This document shows, in pieces, positions 47,901 to 53,700 of a stretch of DNA of 64,000 bases. Position 1 is the stretch's first letter, and every line of letters begins with the position of its first letter. Source of the stretch: Ciona savignyi (lineage: Eukaryota; Chordata; Ascidiacea; Phlebobranchia; Cionidae). The position numbers and the translations under genes were made by a program. Below the pieces are notes generated by a model that worked only from the letters and a program-made list of their open reading frames with translations, made no database searches and was not told the DNA's origin. The stretch lies in NCBI GenBank assembly GCA_000149265.1, contig CH002800.1, forward strand, positions 628,807-692,806, in the 5' to 3' direction.

Positions 47901-48087
47901 GGTTCCCTTTTCATTACAGAGAGTTGTCGCCTTCGTGGAGCCCGCCTCGTCGTCTTCCTCTTCATCTTACTCCCAACCTCCGGATGAAATCCCGCATCCT
48001 GACTTTTTGGGAGACAGGTCATCGGTCCGGGTACAAAGACGAAGATTCGACATTTCCGCCCTGGATGACGTAAAAACCTGTCGATGA
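16842..48087 (+). CDS. ptch: Patched, Hedgehog receptor (12-TM RND/SSD protein)
   Basis: Patched binds Hedgehog ligands and, when unliganded, represses Smoothened, probably by moving sterol out of the inner leaflet. Exons, all with matching phases: 16842-17951, 22136-22328, 27759-27951, 28461-28539, 29117-29217, 29573-29696, 30054-30146, 30553-30674, 32472-32613, 32931-33062, 33572-33727, 34087-34185, 34604-34729, 36787-36905, 37349-37517, 38583-38837, 39463-39744, 40162-40336, 40895-41029, 42119-42300, 43319-43538, 43941-44170, 44644-44807, 45495-45611, 45968-46069 (runs into a gap), gap-46268, 46526-46868, 47366-47545, 47920-48087. The product is about 1,870 residues plus gap, longer than vertebrate PTCH1 (about 1,450), mainly through the N-terminus. 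The RND motifs GLGVDD (823-828) and GLGVE (to Glu1518) are intact. The ATG at 16842 has A at -3 and G at +4 and is the first in frame. Confidence 0.93.
18137..18236. other. Assembly gap (100 N)
   Basis: Exactly 100 N, inside Patched intron 1; probably a nominal gap of unknown true size. Confidence 0.95.
20207..20215 (+). promoter_or_regulatory. Weak candidate Gli/Ci site in Patched intron 1
   Basis: GACCACCCG, one mismatch (last base) from GACCACCCA, within the GC-richer part of intron 1. Confidence 0.25.
21268..21366 (+). repeat. tRNA-Ser-like SINE (family 1), diverged
   Basis: GACCAGACGGTTAGCACG at the A-box end, ATCATATACAG in the body and CGGTTCGAAACTAAGCCC at the B box. In intron 1 of Patched. 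Confidence 0.6.
21938..22105 (+). repeat. 82-bp direct duplication before Patched exon 2
   Basis: Two consecutive units each contain AAAAGTTA, (C/G)TAGGCAT, TGTGTTG(C/T)AATGGTAAAA or its near match, ATACTAGCTGA(T/A)TTGCA and GATGAC(T/A)(G/A)CACTAT. The second unit ends about 30 bases before the exon 2 acceptor. Confidence 0.75.
22136..22328 (+). CDS. ptch: Patched exon 2: first transmembrane segment
   Basis: 64 codons plus one base, after the acceptor GTTTACCAG. It encodes [15 protein letters not shown], the LGCYIQ-like [11 protein letters not shown] segment, the hydrophobic span [18 protein letters not shown] and the conserved [11 protein letters not shown] that opens the first extracellular loop. 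Donor AAA|GTAAGT, phase 1. Confidence 0.93.
23155..23163 (-). promoter_or_regulatory. Candidate intronic Gli/Ci binding site
   Basis: TGGGTGGTC, an exact match to the reverse Gli consensus, in a GC-richer patch of intron 2, about 0.8 kb after exon 2. Confidence 0.42.
23671..23778 (+). repeat. tRNA-Ser-like SINE (family 1)
   Basis: Starts GTCGTGTGGCCGAATGGTTA and carries TATATACCGACTG and CCCATCATGGGTCC; the B box is mutated (GGGTCCACAT). Tail GGCTCGTAAAAAAATA. Confidence 0.75.
27665..27757 (-). repeat. tRNA-derived SINE (family 2) abutting the Patched exon 3 acceptor
   Basis: On the plus strand: TGGTTTCGATCCCACTACC (reverse B box) and GTTTTAACCGACTGAACCAC (reverse A box), then a few bases to the acceptor TTATTTCAG at 27758. 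The likely branch-point region (TTAACCGACTGAAC) lies inside the element. Confidence 0.6.
27759..33062 (+). CDS. ptch: Patched exons 3-10: first extracellular loop, up to TM2
   Basis: Eight exons (27759-27951 through 32931-33062) encode the large first luminal/extracellular loop, part of the sterol and Hedgehog-binding ectodomain. Landmarks matching the family in order: [46 protein letters not shown] and [55 protein letters not shown], and [16 protein letters not shown] leading into TM2. Conserved loop cysteines are present (for example [13 protein letters not shown] and DPDCP). Exon 4 is short (79 bases). Confidence 0.92.
28964..29073 (+). repeat. tRNA-Ser-like SINE (family 1)
   Basis: TTTTGTGGCCGAATGGTAAACGCC, then GTCTTAGTAACGAGTACATC, and a mutated B box (GGATTTGAAACTTA); tail GGTTAAAAAA. 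In Patched intron 4. Confidence 0.7.
30355..30455 (-). repeat. tRNA-derived SINE (family 2)
   Basis: On the plus strand: TAGGTTTCGATCCTACAACC (reverse B box) and CTATAACCGACTGAACTATG (reverse A box), then TAGTCGGAC. In Patched intron 7. Confidence 0.65.
30675..32471. other. Patched intron 8
   Basis: Contains a near-intact SINE (30778-30888), a GC-richer stretch (about 31000-31930) without recognisable coding content, and a direct duplication (about 32235-32345) whose two units share CATCGTAGCATTAAATTAC and TTTGTGT(A/G)GCTTAGCTT, ending about 125 bases before the exon 9 acceptor. Confidence 0.55.
30778..30888 (+). repeat. tRNA-Ser-like SINE (family 1), near-intact reference copy
   Basis: ACGGTCGTGTGGCCGAATGG, then TTAGCGCGACCGATACACAT, CCGACTG, CAAAAACGGTCCTTG, AAGGGTTCGAAACTGGCTCG and GTAAAAAAATACG. 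The head resembles tRNA-Ser (GTAGTCGTGGCCGAGTGG), and GGTTCGAAAC is a Pol III B box. Confidence 0.85.
33572..36905 (+). CDS. ptch: Patched exons 11-14: sterol-sensing domain, TM2-TM6
   Basis: Exons 33572-33727, 34087-34185, 34604-34729 and 36787-36905. Hydrophobic spans are [41 protein letters not shown]-like [15 protein letters not shown] and [20 protein letters not shown]. Asp827 and Asp828 of GLGVDD correspond to the RND proton/cation-relay position in TM4 of Patched. ERTGECLKR after the loop is strongly conserved. Intron 13 (34730-36786) is long, but the flanking peptides join without loss ([12 protein letters not shown]). Confidence 0.93.
34730..36786. other. Patched intron 13
   Basis: A 2.1-kb intron, GC-richer from about 35060 to 36690 and free of SINEs. 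Frames at 35323-35541 and 35715-36158 are open but match no family, and the Patched peptide is continuous across the intron. No Gli 9-mer was found; TGTGTGGTC at about 36112 has one mismatch. Confidence 0.5.
37060..37335 (+). repeat. Degenerate tandem repeat in Patched intron 14
   Basis: Four or so diverged units of about 60-70 bp with the recurring words CTAATGTCC (or TTGTCCGAAG), ATTAAAAG(T/C)TG(T/A)GGAATC and AAACCCA/CTACATTCC, running up to within about 15 bases of the exon 15 acceptor. Confidence 0.55.
37349..39744 (+). CDS. ptch: Patched exons 15-17: central cytoplasmic loop
   Basis: Exons 37349-37517, 38583-38837 and 39463-39744 encode a hydrophilic loop between TM6 and TM7. It holds a PPxY motif, PPRY (residues 1027-1030), the class of motif used by Nedd4-family E3 ligases to down-regulate Patched. 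It also has a basic run RRRRANS (1115-1121), a potential basophilic-kinase site. The loop ends with [14 protein letters not shown], matching the conserved segment before TM7. Apart from these anchors the loop is poorly conserved. Confidence 0.88.
37526..38212 (-). repeat. 15-copy tandem array of a SINE B-box segment
   Basis: A unit of 46-47 bp repeats about 15 times: AACTGAGCCAAGTTTCGAA, CCCAAGATTCACTGTCGTG and a T run of 7-9. AGTTTCGAACCCAAGAT is the reverse complement of the SINE B box with its flanks. Variants (TTTTTTCT tail, CTTTCG, GAATCC) appear in the same order in units 2-5 and 9-12, showing a higher-order duplication of about seven units. The last unit continues without a break into the rest of a minus-strand SINE. 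Confidence 0.9.
38185..38289 (-). repeat. tRNA-Ser-like SINE (family 1), source of the array
   Basis: After the B box (TTTCGAACCCAAGATGGGCTC) come GTCACTACGC and, at the far end, the reverse A box GTCTTAACCATTCTGCC and CACGACCGT. This is the only unit of the array attached to a complete element. Confidence 0.8.
39030..39117 (+). repeat. tRNA-Ser-like SINE (family 1), B-box region deleted
   Basis: A perfect A-box half (CGGTCGTGTGGCCGAATGG, GCGACCGATACATATACCG), then a short tail ending AAGCTTGGTAAAATATT; the GGTTCGAA core is missing. Confidence 0.75.
39190..39295 (+). repeat. tRNA-Ser-like SINE (family 1)
   Basis: GTTCGTTTGGCCAAATGGTA, GCGACCGATACATATACC and ATTATGGGCTCAAACC (mutated B box), then GGCCCGATAAAA. 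Confidence 0.75.
39770..39877 (+). repeat. tRNA-Ser-like SINE (family 1)
   Basis: TGGTTGTGTGGCCAAATGG, TTAACGCGCCCAATACATG and GACGAGCCCATCATGGGTTC followed by GAACC. In Patched intron 17 (39745-40161), which is otherwise AT-rich. Confidence 0.8.
40162..46069 (+). CDS. ptch: Patched exons 18-25: TM7-TM12 and second extracellular loop
   Basis: Exons 40162-40336 to 45968-46069. Exon 18 gives TM7 ([18 protein letters not shown]) and the conserved [17 protein letters not shown]. Exons 19-22 give loop 2, with [62 protein letters not shown] and [19 protein letters not shown]. Exons 22-25 give TM8-TM12, with GLGVEF in TM10 and [20 protein letters not shown] at the end of TM12. Exon 25 reaches the assembly gap at 46070 with no donor site seen. 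Confidence 0.92.
40337..40894. other. Patched intron 18
   Basis: AT-rich intron of 558 bases; no element or motif recognised. Confidence 0.6.
41062..41838. repeat. 31-bp minisatellite, about 24 units, in Patched intron 19
   Basis: Near-perfect tandem copies of a 31-bp unit containing GTATACAGTGTAAGGGTAAG followed by GAACCGATAAA. Units are almost identical; single changes occur near 41219 (GTTTACAG) and 41690 (CAGAGTAAG), with decay at the right edge (41780-41838). The minus strand is open in all three phases of the unit, which creates a 276-codon frame with a 31-residue periodic peptide; being intronic and repeat-borne, it is not called as a gene. Confidence 0.95.
42014..42077 (-). repeat. 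tRNA-Ser-like SINE (family 1), fragment
   Basis: TTTTTTACCGAGCTCAGTTTC, AAACCTATGATGGGC and, after a deletion, GCGACCACACG. It lies about 40 bases before the exon 20 acceptor. Confidence 0.6.
42984..43239. mobile_element. hAT-type MITE, 256 bp, with 8-bp target duplication
   Basis: The left end TAGTGGTTCTTAACC and right end GGTTAAGAACCACTG are 15-bp terminal inverted repeats with a single mismatch at the outermost base. They are flanked on both sides by CCCTAAAG (42976-42983 and 43240-43247). An 8-bp duplication and a CAGTGGTTCT-type terminus are the hallmarks of hAT elements of the Charlie type. The interior is AT-rich and non-coding, so it is non-autonomous. It lies in Patched intron 20 (42301-43318), which shows nothing else. 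Confidence 0.9.
43539..45494. other. Patched introns 21-23: contents
   Basis: Intron 21 (43539-43940) shows nothing. Intron 22 (44171-44643) has a MITE-like GGTTAGTGT remnant (about 44280-44420) and a short repeated TTTATTGTTTATC near 44570-44620. Intron 23 (44808-45494) has T-rich degenerate repeats (44850-45000) and a duplication that carries one minus-strand SINE per unit. Confidence 0.5.
45005..45425 (-). repeat. SINE-bearing local duplication in Patched intron 23
   Basis: Two SINE copies (about 45005-45112 and 45231-45338) share their right flanks as well: both are followed by AAA(T/C)(A/G)ATTTATTCAT-like sequence, TTAGTTGTTG and a GCCA(C/T)CTTTAAAT block. Both unit and flank are therefore duplicated, with a spacing of about 225 bp. 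Confidence 0.65.
45612..45967. other. Patched intron 24
   Basis: 356 bases; contains a MITE-like (family 5) remnant at about 45780-45900 (GGAGGAGAACTAAAAGGGA, GGGGTTTGAGTTAG). Confidence 0.45.
46070..46169. other. Assembly gap (100 N) interrupting Patched
   Basis: Exactly 100 N between exon 25 and exon 26. The frames on either side are not compatible with a 100-base coding bridge, so the true length differs or an intron is hidden there. Confidence 0.9.
46170..48087 (+). CDS. ptch: Patched exons 26-29: C-terminal cytoplasmic tail
   Basis: After the gap, 46170-46268, 46526-46868, 47366-47545 and 47920-48087 join in phase. The frame ([13 protein letters not shown] at the start) is fixed by exon 27, which needs two bases from its predecessor, and by exon 28, which starts on a codon boundary. 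The tail is Pro-, Ser-, Arg- and His-rich, has a Ser run ([10 protein letters not shown]) and ends DDVKTCR-stop at 48085-48087. I see no PPxY in it, unlike vertebrate PTCH1. Conservation is low, so exon 26-27 boundaries are less certain than those in the membrane domain. Confidence 0.72.
46869..47365. other. Patched intron 27, with a local duplication
   Basis: Two diverged units (about 47085-47150 and 47200-47280) share TTTTGTGC(A/T)AT(A/T)CT, AATTTAAAGATTT and TATA(T/G)TGTA(C/T)(A/C)CAAATT. Intron 28 (47546-47919) shows nothing. Confidence 0.5.
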
Positions 48088-48945
48088 GACGGCTCCATAC
48101 TCACTTGAAAGTCGATAACACCCTAGCGCGAGCCGCAACTCCATCAGTTTTCGCTTTTCTTCAACGCCTCCTGCACCCGCGTGCGTCTGCTGCTTTACAA
48201 GGTGTACGGGCCGCGCGAATCACATTGTTGCTCCGTGAAATTATCATCGATAACCCTGTACATTTGTACAGCCCTTCCTCCTTCTCGAAATCTCACCGAC
48301 CGTTATTGAAGTCCGTTCCTGTTTTTGCATTGTGTTTTATTTTGATTTTCTATTTTATCCCGAGCAATAGTGATAGTATTGTATCCGACACTGCCATTAA
48401 AATCCTGCCAATTTCCTACGTAATTCGCCGAATCGTAGCACCAAACCTTCTAACCAATCATATCCAATAGAGCCATCACCCTATAAAGATCATTTTATAT
48501 CGGTACAATCTTTTATGCTTACGTCCACATTTTTGTTGTTTTGAAAGTTATATTCTATCGTTTATTTATTAATCTACAGCTGCGTGTGTTTTCCCTTTAC
48601 TTTTCTGCGTTCTTCATCACAATATTCGAGCAGTTTTAAAGTGTGTTACCCTGTTCGCAGTTGGGACATTATAACTTCGTTTTAAAGAGACACCTTACCT
48701 CAGTTTGTTCTCAGAATACATTCCACGAACATGCTCAAAACTGCCTCAAACCTACCCCAGCCGGTCGAACTGTAAGCAGAGAATCAAACCAAACCATAAG
48801 CAATTAATCACGTGGTAAAAATAGTATTAGCTTTGTCAGTGTACAGGAGTGAAATGGCTTGACACAGGAAACAAAAGGTCGAATATTTGGTATGAGTTCA
48901 GCACAACACTGAACAAAAAAAGTAAAAATACATTAGATATGGTAA

Positions 48946-48951
48946 AATAAA
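48946..48951 (+). terminator. Candidate polyadenylation signal of Patched
   Basis: AATAAA about 860 bases after the stop codon; no earlier canonical hexamer was noticed. Confidence 0.35.
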
Positions 48952-50009
48952 AACACTTGTCCAGTTCAATCTTACTTGCTTTTAATCTATTGCATGCTAT
49001 CACCAGTCAGCGTTATGTGATTGTTTTTCTGTTCTTCCTTCCTGCATGACGTCAGGATAGCTGCTGTAGCGCGCTCCTATTACTAAAGCCTGTAGCTTGC
49101 GTATCAGAAGGGCGGTAGAATATTACAGTGTGAAAAGGTTTTAGAGTTTGAGAGCACGTGCGGGCTCTTAACCCAGCAAAGCATCTCGATAATGCGTTAT
49201 ACCCGAAATGAAAGCCTTAGAATGTGAATTAATAATTAAAAAAACAAGCTCGTACCTTTATAATAAGGGAACGGCGTTAAATGAGATATATCAATCGCTC
49301 TCCTTAATCTGTTATTGGAATAGTGATGCGCATTGCCGTTTATAATGAGAGTACGATGATGTACTAAAGCTATATCTTAGGTGTATGGTGAATGGATTTA
49401 TGACCTACTTGTATCTGAAATGTGATTGCTAGTGAGAGGATTTTATAAATCCGATAAAGCACCCCGTAATTTAAGATCAATAATATACCTTGGGTGTACC
49501 ATACATTCAAGTAACTTTCTTAAAATGAACGTCAGAGTTAAAAGTTAAACTTAAGCATATCAACACGAGTTAGTGTTTAAAATAGTGTTTGGGACAACAA
49601 TATTTCCCTCATAAGCATGATCGACTCTTTTCCATATGGGCGGCAACTTATAACGGAAAAGGGCGTCCAAATAGGAATGATATATTGAATAGATAAGATT
49701 GACATAGGAAAAGATTACATTTCATTATAGGAGTACGAAGTGTTTATAATGCTATTAAATAACAGGTTTTATTTTATTAGATAGTTTGGACTATTTTCAA
49801 TCTCATATATGCATTGATATCCTGAGCTGTATTGCAGCAGCATTAATAATGTTTTAACAGCCCAACACAAAGTTGGTTGCACAACCAATGTGTCGAATTT
49901 CAATGTTAGAATCTGTAGCACCCCTGACAGCACTGATTCTATCCGCTTCGTGTGCCTTCCGTTTAATGCTGTTACGCCTGTATTAAGGAATTATAATAAA
50001 GTTTTTAAC

Positions 50010-50098
50010 AGGGATAAGGTTAGAACCAAAATAGGCTTGTTACTGAGACCGTTTAGTTAATAGAATTGGTTTATGTACCGGTTGCGTTAACCATTCGG
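50010..50098 (-). repeat. tRNA-Ser-like SINE (family 1)
   Basis: GGTTAGAACCAAAATAGGC (decayed B box), GAGACCGTTTAG, then GTTGCGTTAACCATTCGG (reverse A box). A second copy follows within about 12 bases. Confidence 0.65.
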
Positions 50099-50109
50099 TA
50101 TATATATAT

Positions 50110-50218
50110 TTTTTACCGGGCTAGTTTTAGACCCTATGATGGGCTCTTTACTAACAGCGTTTTTAAATATAAAGTGATATATAAATCTCGCCTTAACTAA
50201 TCGACCATACGATCGTTC
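50110..50218 (-). repeat. tRNA-Ser-like SINE (family 1)
   Basis: TTTTTTACCGGGCTAGTTTTAG, CCTATGATGGGCTC, then CGCCTTAACTAATCGACC and ACGATCGT. Head-to-tail with the previous copy. Confidence 0.65.
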
Positions 50219-50787
50219 GCCATTCGGTATATGCGTGACATATGATTCCTGTATTGCATTGTAACCTTAGTAAGTATTGCTCGATGGCTGTAAGCAGCAG
50301 ATTCACCAACTCGCTTTTTTGGTAATGCAGTGATATTTATGTCAGACATTGTCACATCTTGCACTTAGACCGCTACTTCAGGGATTTAGTTTTTTATTTG
50401 TCGATCGCCTCTTGCTTCACACGTTCTTCTTTAAAATCGTTTCGACATAAAAATGCTTTTACGCGTTTCGCCGCACAGACCGATATAACCATCAACACCA
50501 AGCAACAAGAGAACCAGATTAGATGTTGCACATTCCAGGCGAGACGGGTTCGCTCCTTTAATTGCAAAGGCTCAAGATTATGCTGTCATGTGCGTGTACA
50601 AAGCCTGCAGACTCGTGATATTTAATTACACTGAAGAACTTACTTCTATCTTTTTATCAAAGGAAGAGTCTGCGTAGCTAGGATATCCGGTGTTTGCAAG
50701 TGTGGCGTTACAGCTGATAGAAGATTACTTGAAATCATACGGAACAAGCAATTGGACGCACAACATTTTGACAGCAACGTTTTAGGG

Positions 50788-53700
50788 ATGTCATACGAAC
50801 AGCAAGTACAGGGTGCCAACGGCGATGGTAAGCGACGATTTTTTTAACGAAATTTATGTTAGTATTTCCTCCAATGATAACACGCATGTTGGGCCTATGA
50901 TATAAATCGTTAGAATGGGATTATAGCATATTCTGAGCAAAAGTTATTTCATATCGGAACTGATAATGGAGTTCAGTAACAGCCTTTTGCTATATTTCAA
51001 GTGTTTTTATTTTTTTGCCATATTTTAAGTGTTTTTATTGTTTATAAATAAAGCAAAAACAAATAAACTAAACTAATTTGTAGTATGCGTAATTTTGAAC
51101 ACCTCTTTGTATTTCCGGAGTGTCTCATAAGTCCAGTCAGGCTTATTTCATCTGTATTCATTGCTTTAAAGCATGTTTAATGGACGGCCGCTATTTTAAG
51201 TTCGCAAAATGGCCACAGCCCAAAGCGTTTGGCTGTAAATGCTTTTAAGCACCCATTGTTTTGCATGGGAAGAGGATGTCATCAATAACAACGTATTCAG
51301 GCTTCCTTTGCGAGCTTGGTATCCGTTCACCCTAACAGCAATGCTACGAACACGTCGATGACGGAGCGTCCATAAATTCATTCGAAACAAGCTCGCGACC
51401 ATTTCATGAATAATTTATTAATGCCGGTGGTGCAAATGTTCCTGGCACTCTTACGGTTATTGTCAACCGCGGTTTAAAAAAGAGGAAATAGAGATAAATC
51501 AATATTTCTATCGGATACTTTTGTATTGGGACCAGCCACTATAACTACTGGCCCCGACAAATTGTAGTGTACTGTGCTTCCAGATAAATCATCTGTCGAA
51601 TTGAAATGTAAAATTCCAGTTCTGTCGTTTGTTTTTGAATGCTTGCACTAGGGCATATGTATATATATAGCGATGCCAATAATATCACATGCCGACAGTA
51701 ATGGACCATCACACATATGACCTGACAATTTTATTTATCGTTATCAGCAGCTTAACAGTCGACAATTTTGTATTTTTATCTTTTCCATGAATAATTAATT
51801 TTAAGCATGGCAAACTGTCGAACCCGACCGCACTAAAAGTATTTACTTCTTTAACTCAATGGATGGCAAAATACTTTCTCAAATCACTGAAGCCAGGTTT
51901 ATTCCTAAGAATGCAGTACTCTTGTTTTGTCATTTTTCCGATACTAATTTACATCACACGAATATAGGAAGAGACAAATCGATTTCTTTTCTACCTTCCC
52001 TTCCCGCATATCCAATCGGAATTTCTGGACTTATTCTTTCATATAAGGAACCTTTGAAAATACCATAGACACATTAATATATATGGGGTATATATAAAAA
52101 ATTATTACATATTCTTTAACCGGATTTTTTTATATATGTAAAGGTAAAATAAGCATGATTCTTTATTACAATCAAATCACAATGTTTAATAAGCCAAAGA
52201 AACCTTAGGATCGTCCGAACAGGTCGTACCTTAACTGTATTAGGGTATCTCTATCCTTTTTTACATAAACAATGGAAAATTTTAAACTGATTTTTTGATA
52301 TAGTTGTAAGTAAAATAAGCATGGTTCTTCATGACAATCTTTTTACAATGTTTACTATAAGCCAAATGAACAGTTGGATTGTCACATTTTATTCACTCAC
52401 TAATTGTAAATAGGACTACTTCACATTCAATCTGAACTTCTGGACTGATTCTTTAATATGATTAAAAGTAAAATACGCATAGTTCTTTATAACAATCTAA
52501 ACATAATGCTGCAATGATTTAAATAAGGACCATTAAGATCATTACACTCTAATGGTATATGGGATATTAACTATTTTTTATACTGATTGTGTATAAGGTA
52601 GAAGAGGTTTGATAAATTAAAACCATAAAATCGCAATGCAAAACTTAGGAAGTGGTTTTTTTCTGCATATTTTAATTTCCATTAATATGCCAGACCAGTG
52701 TTTGTTTAATTCGATGAGCCAGCCCGTAACTTAAACAGTAAAATAAAAAATTAAGAAATAAAGTTTTTTTTACTAATTCTATGTTTTAAGGTTACAGTTC
52801 TGCAAACAAAGCCAATAATATAATTATATTATATTTATAATGCTTTTGATGTGCCATAATTATATTATATTTATAATATAATGCTTTTGACGTGCCATGG
52901 TAATTTCTAACCACGTTCACCTACTTTCTTCCGGTGACTTACGATTCAAACTTGCAAGAAGTTGGTAAAATAAAAACTTACCCTCAGATATGGGATCATT
53001 TGCATAAAAGCAGTTATCGATCTATGGCCTGCTACTTTTTAACCAAGCCAAGTTTCCAACCCACTATGGGCACGTTACAGTGACCGTTTTAGTTAAATAT
53101 CGGTATGTGCCTTACTCGCGTTGACCATTCGTCCATACGACCATTCTATGATACCAACCTTTTATGTGTTTTTTATCAGGATAAATTTTGAAATTATGAT
53201 GATCACTAAAAACTTTTTAGATATCGGCGTGTAAATCTGTGTCGTTAACCACTTGTCCACACGGTGATATTGTTATTTCTCTAGTATCGGGAGAGGACAA
53301 TCTCGACACAAACTATGATTTTCTAATCAAATTTCTGCTTCTGGGCGACTCGGGCGTCGGTAAGACTTGTTTTCTACACCGCTACACCGACAAAGAGTTC
53401 AAACAGAAGTTTATAGCGACCGTTGGTGTTGATTTCAGGCTTAAAAAACTGGTGAGAAATGTTCTTAAAAACAACAAGTTAAAAATAATAAAACAATATT
53501 TCTTGATAGACTTGCTTTAGAATTGTGCCAGTCATGTGTAACACTATGTTGCCTTGACACATCGTACATCAAACGAGTTTGAATCGACATTAATTTCTTT
53601 TTATTAAGACATCCATGCACTTAATTAAAACGATTTGTTCTTTAATGGGATAGCCCATACCGATCGTTTGGATTATCGTATTTAAATTATCGTATTTGAA

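Larger units (their letters stand above)
48088..50787. other. Patched 3' UTR and intergenic DNA up to Rab27
   Basis: The first strong AATAAA after the Patched stop is at 48946-48951, giving a 3' UTR of about 0.9 kb if used. The stretch then holds two adjacent minus-strand SINEs (50010-50098, 50110-50218) and otherwise AT-rich DNA. The frame at 48084-48470 lies in the presumed 3' UTR and is not called. The sequence just before 50788 is probably Rab27 5' UTR. Confidence 0.5.
50828..53284. other. Rab27 intron 1
   Basis: A 2.5-kb AT-rich intron. It contains about three diverged copies of a 165-bp unit (52064-52560), a 40-bp duplication of TAATTATATTATATTTATAA with TGCTTTTGA(T/C)GTGCCAT (about 52813-52898), and two minus-strand SINEs (53034-53153 and 53174-53263). 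No exon other than the flanking ones was recognised. Confidence 0.55.

Noticed and set aside
48084-48470. A 128-codon frame starting at the Patched stop codon
   Set aside because: It lies in the presumed 3' UTR, has no similarity to the Patched tail, and no exon junction leads to it.
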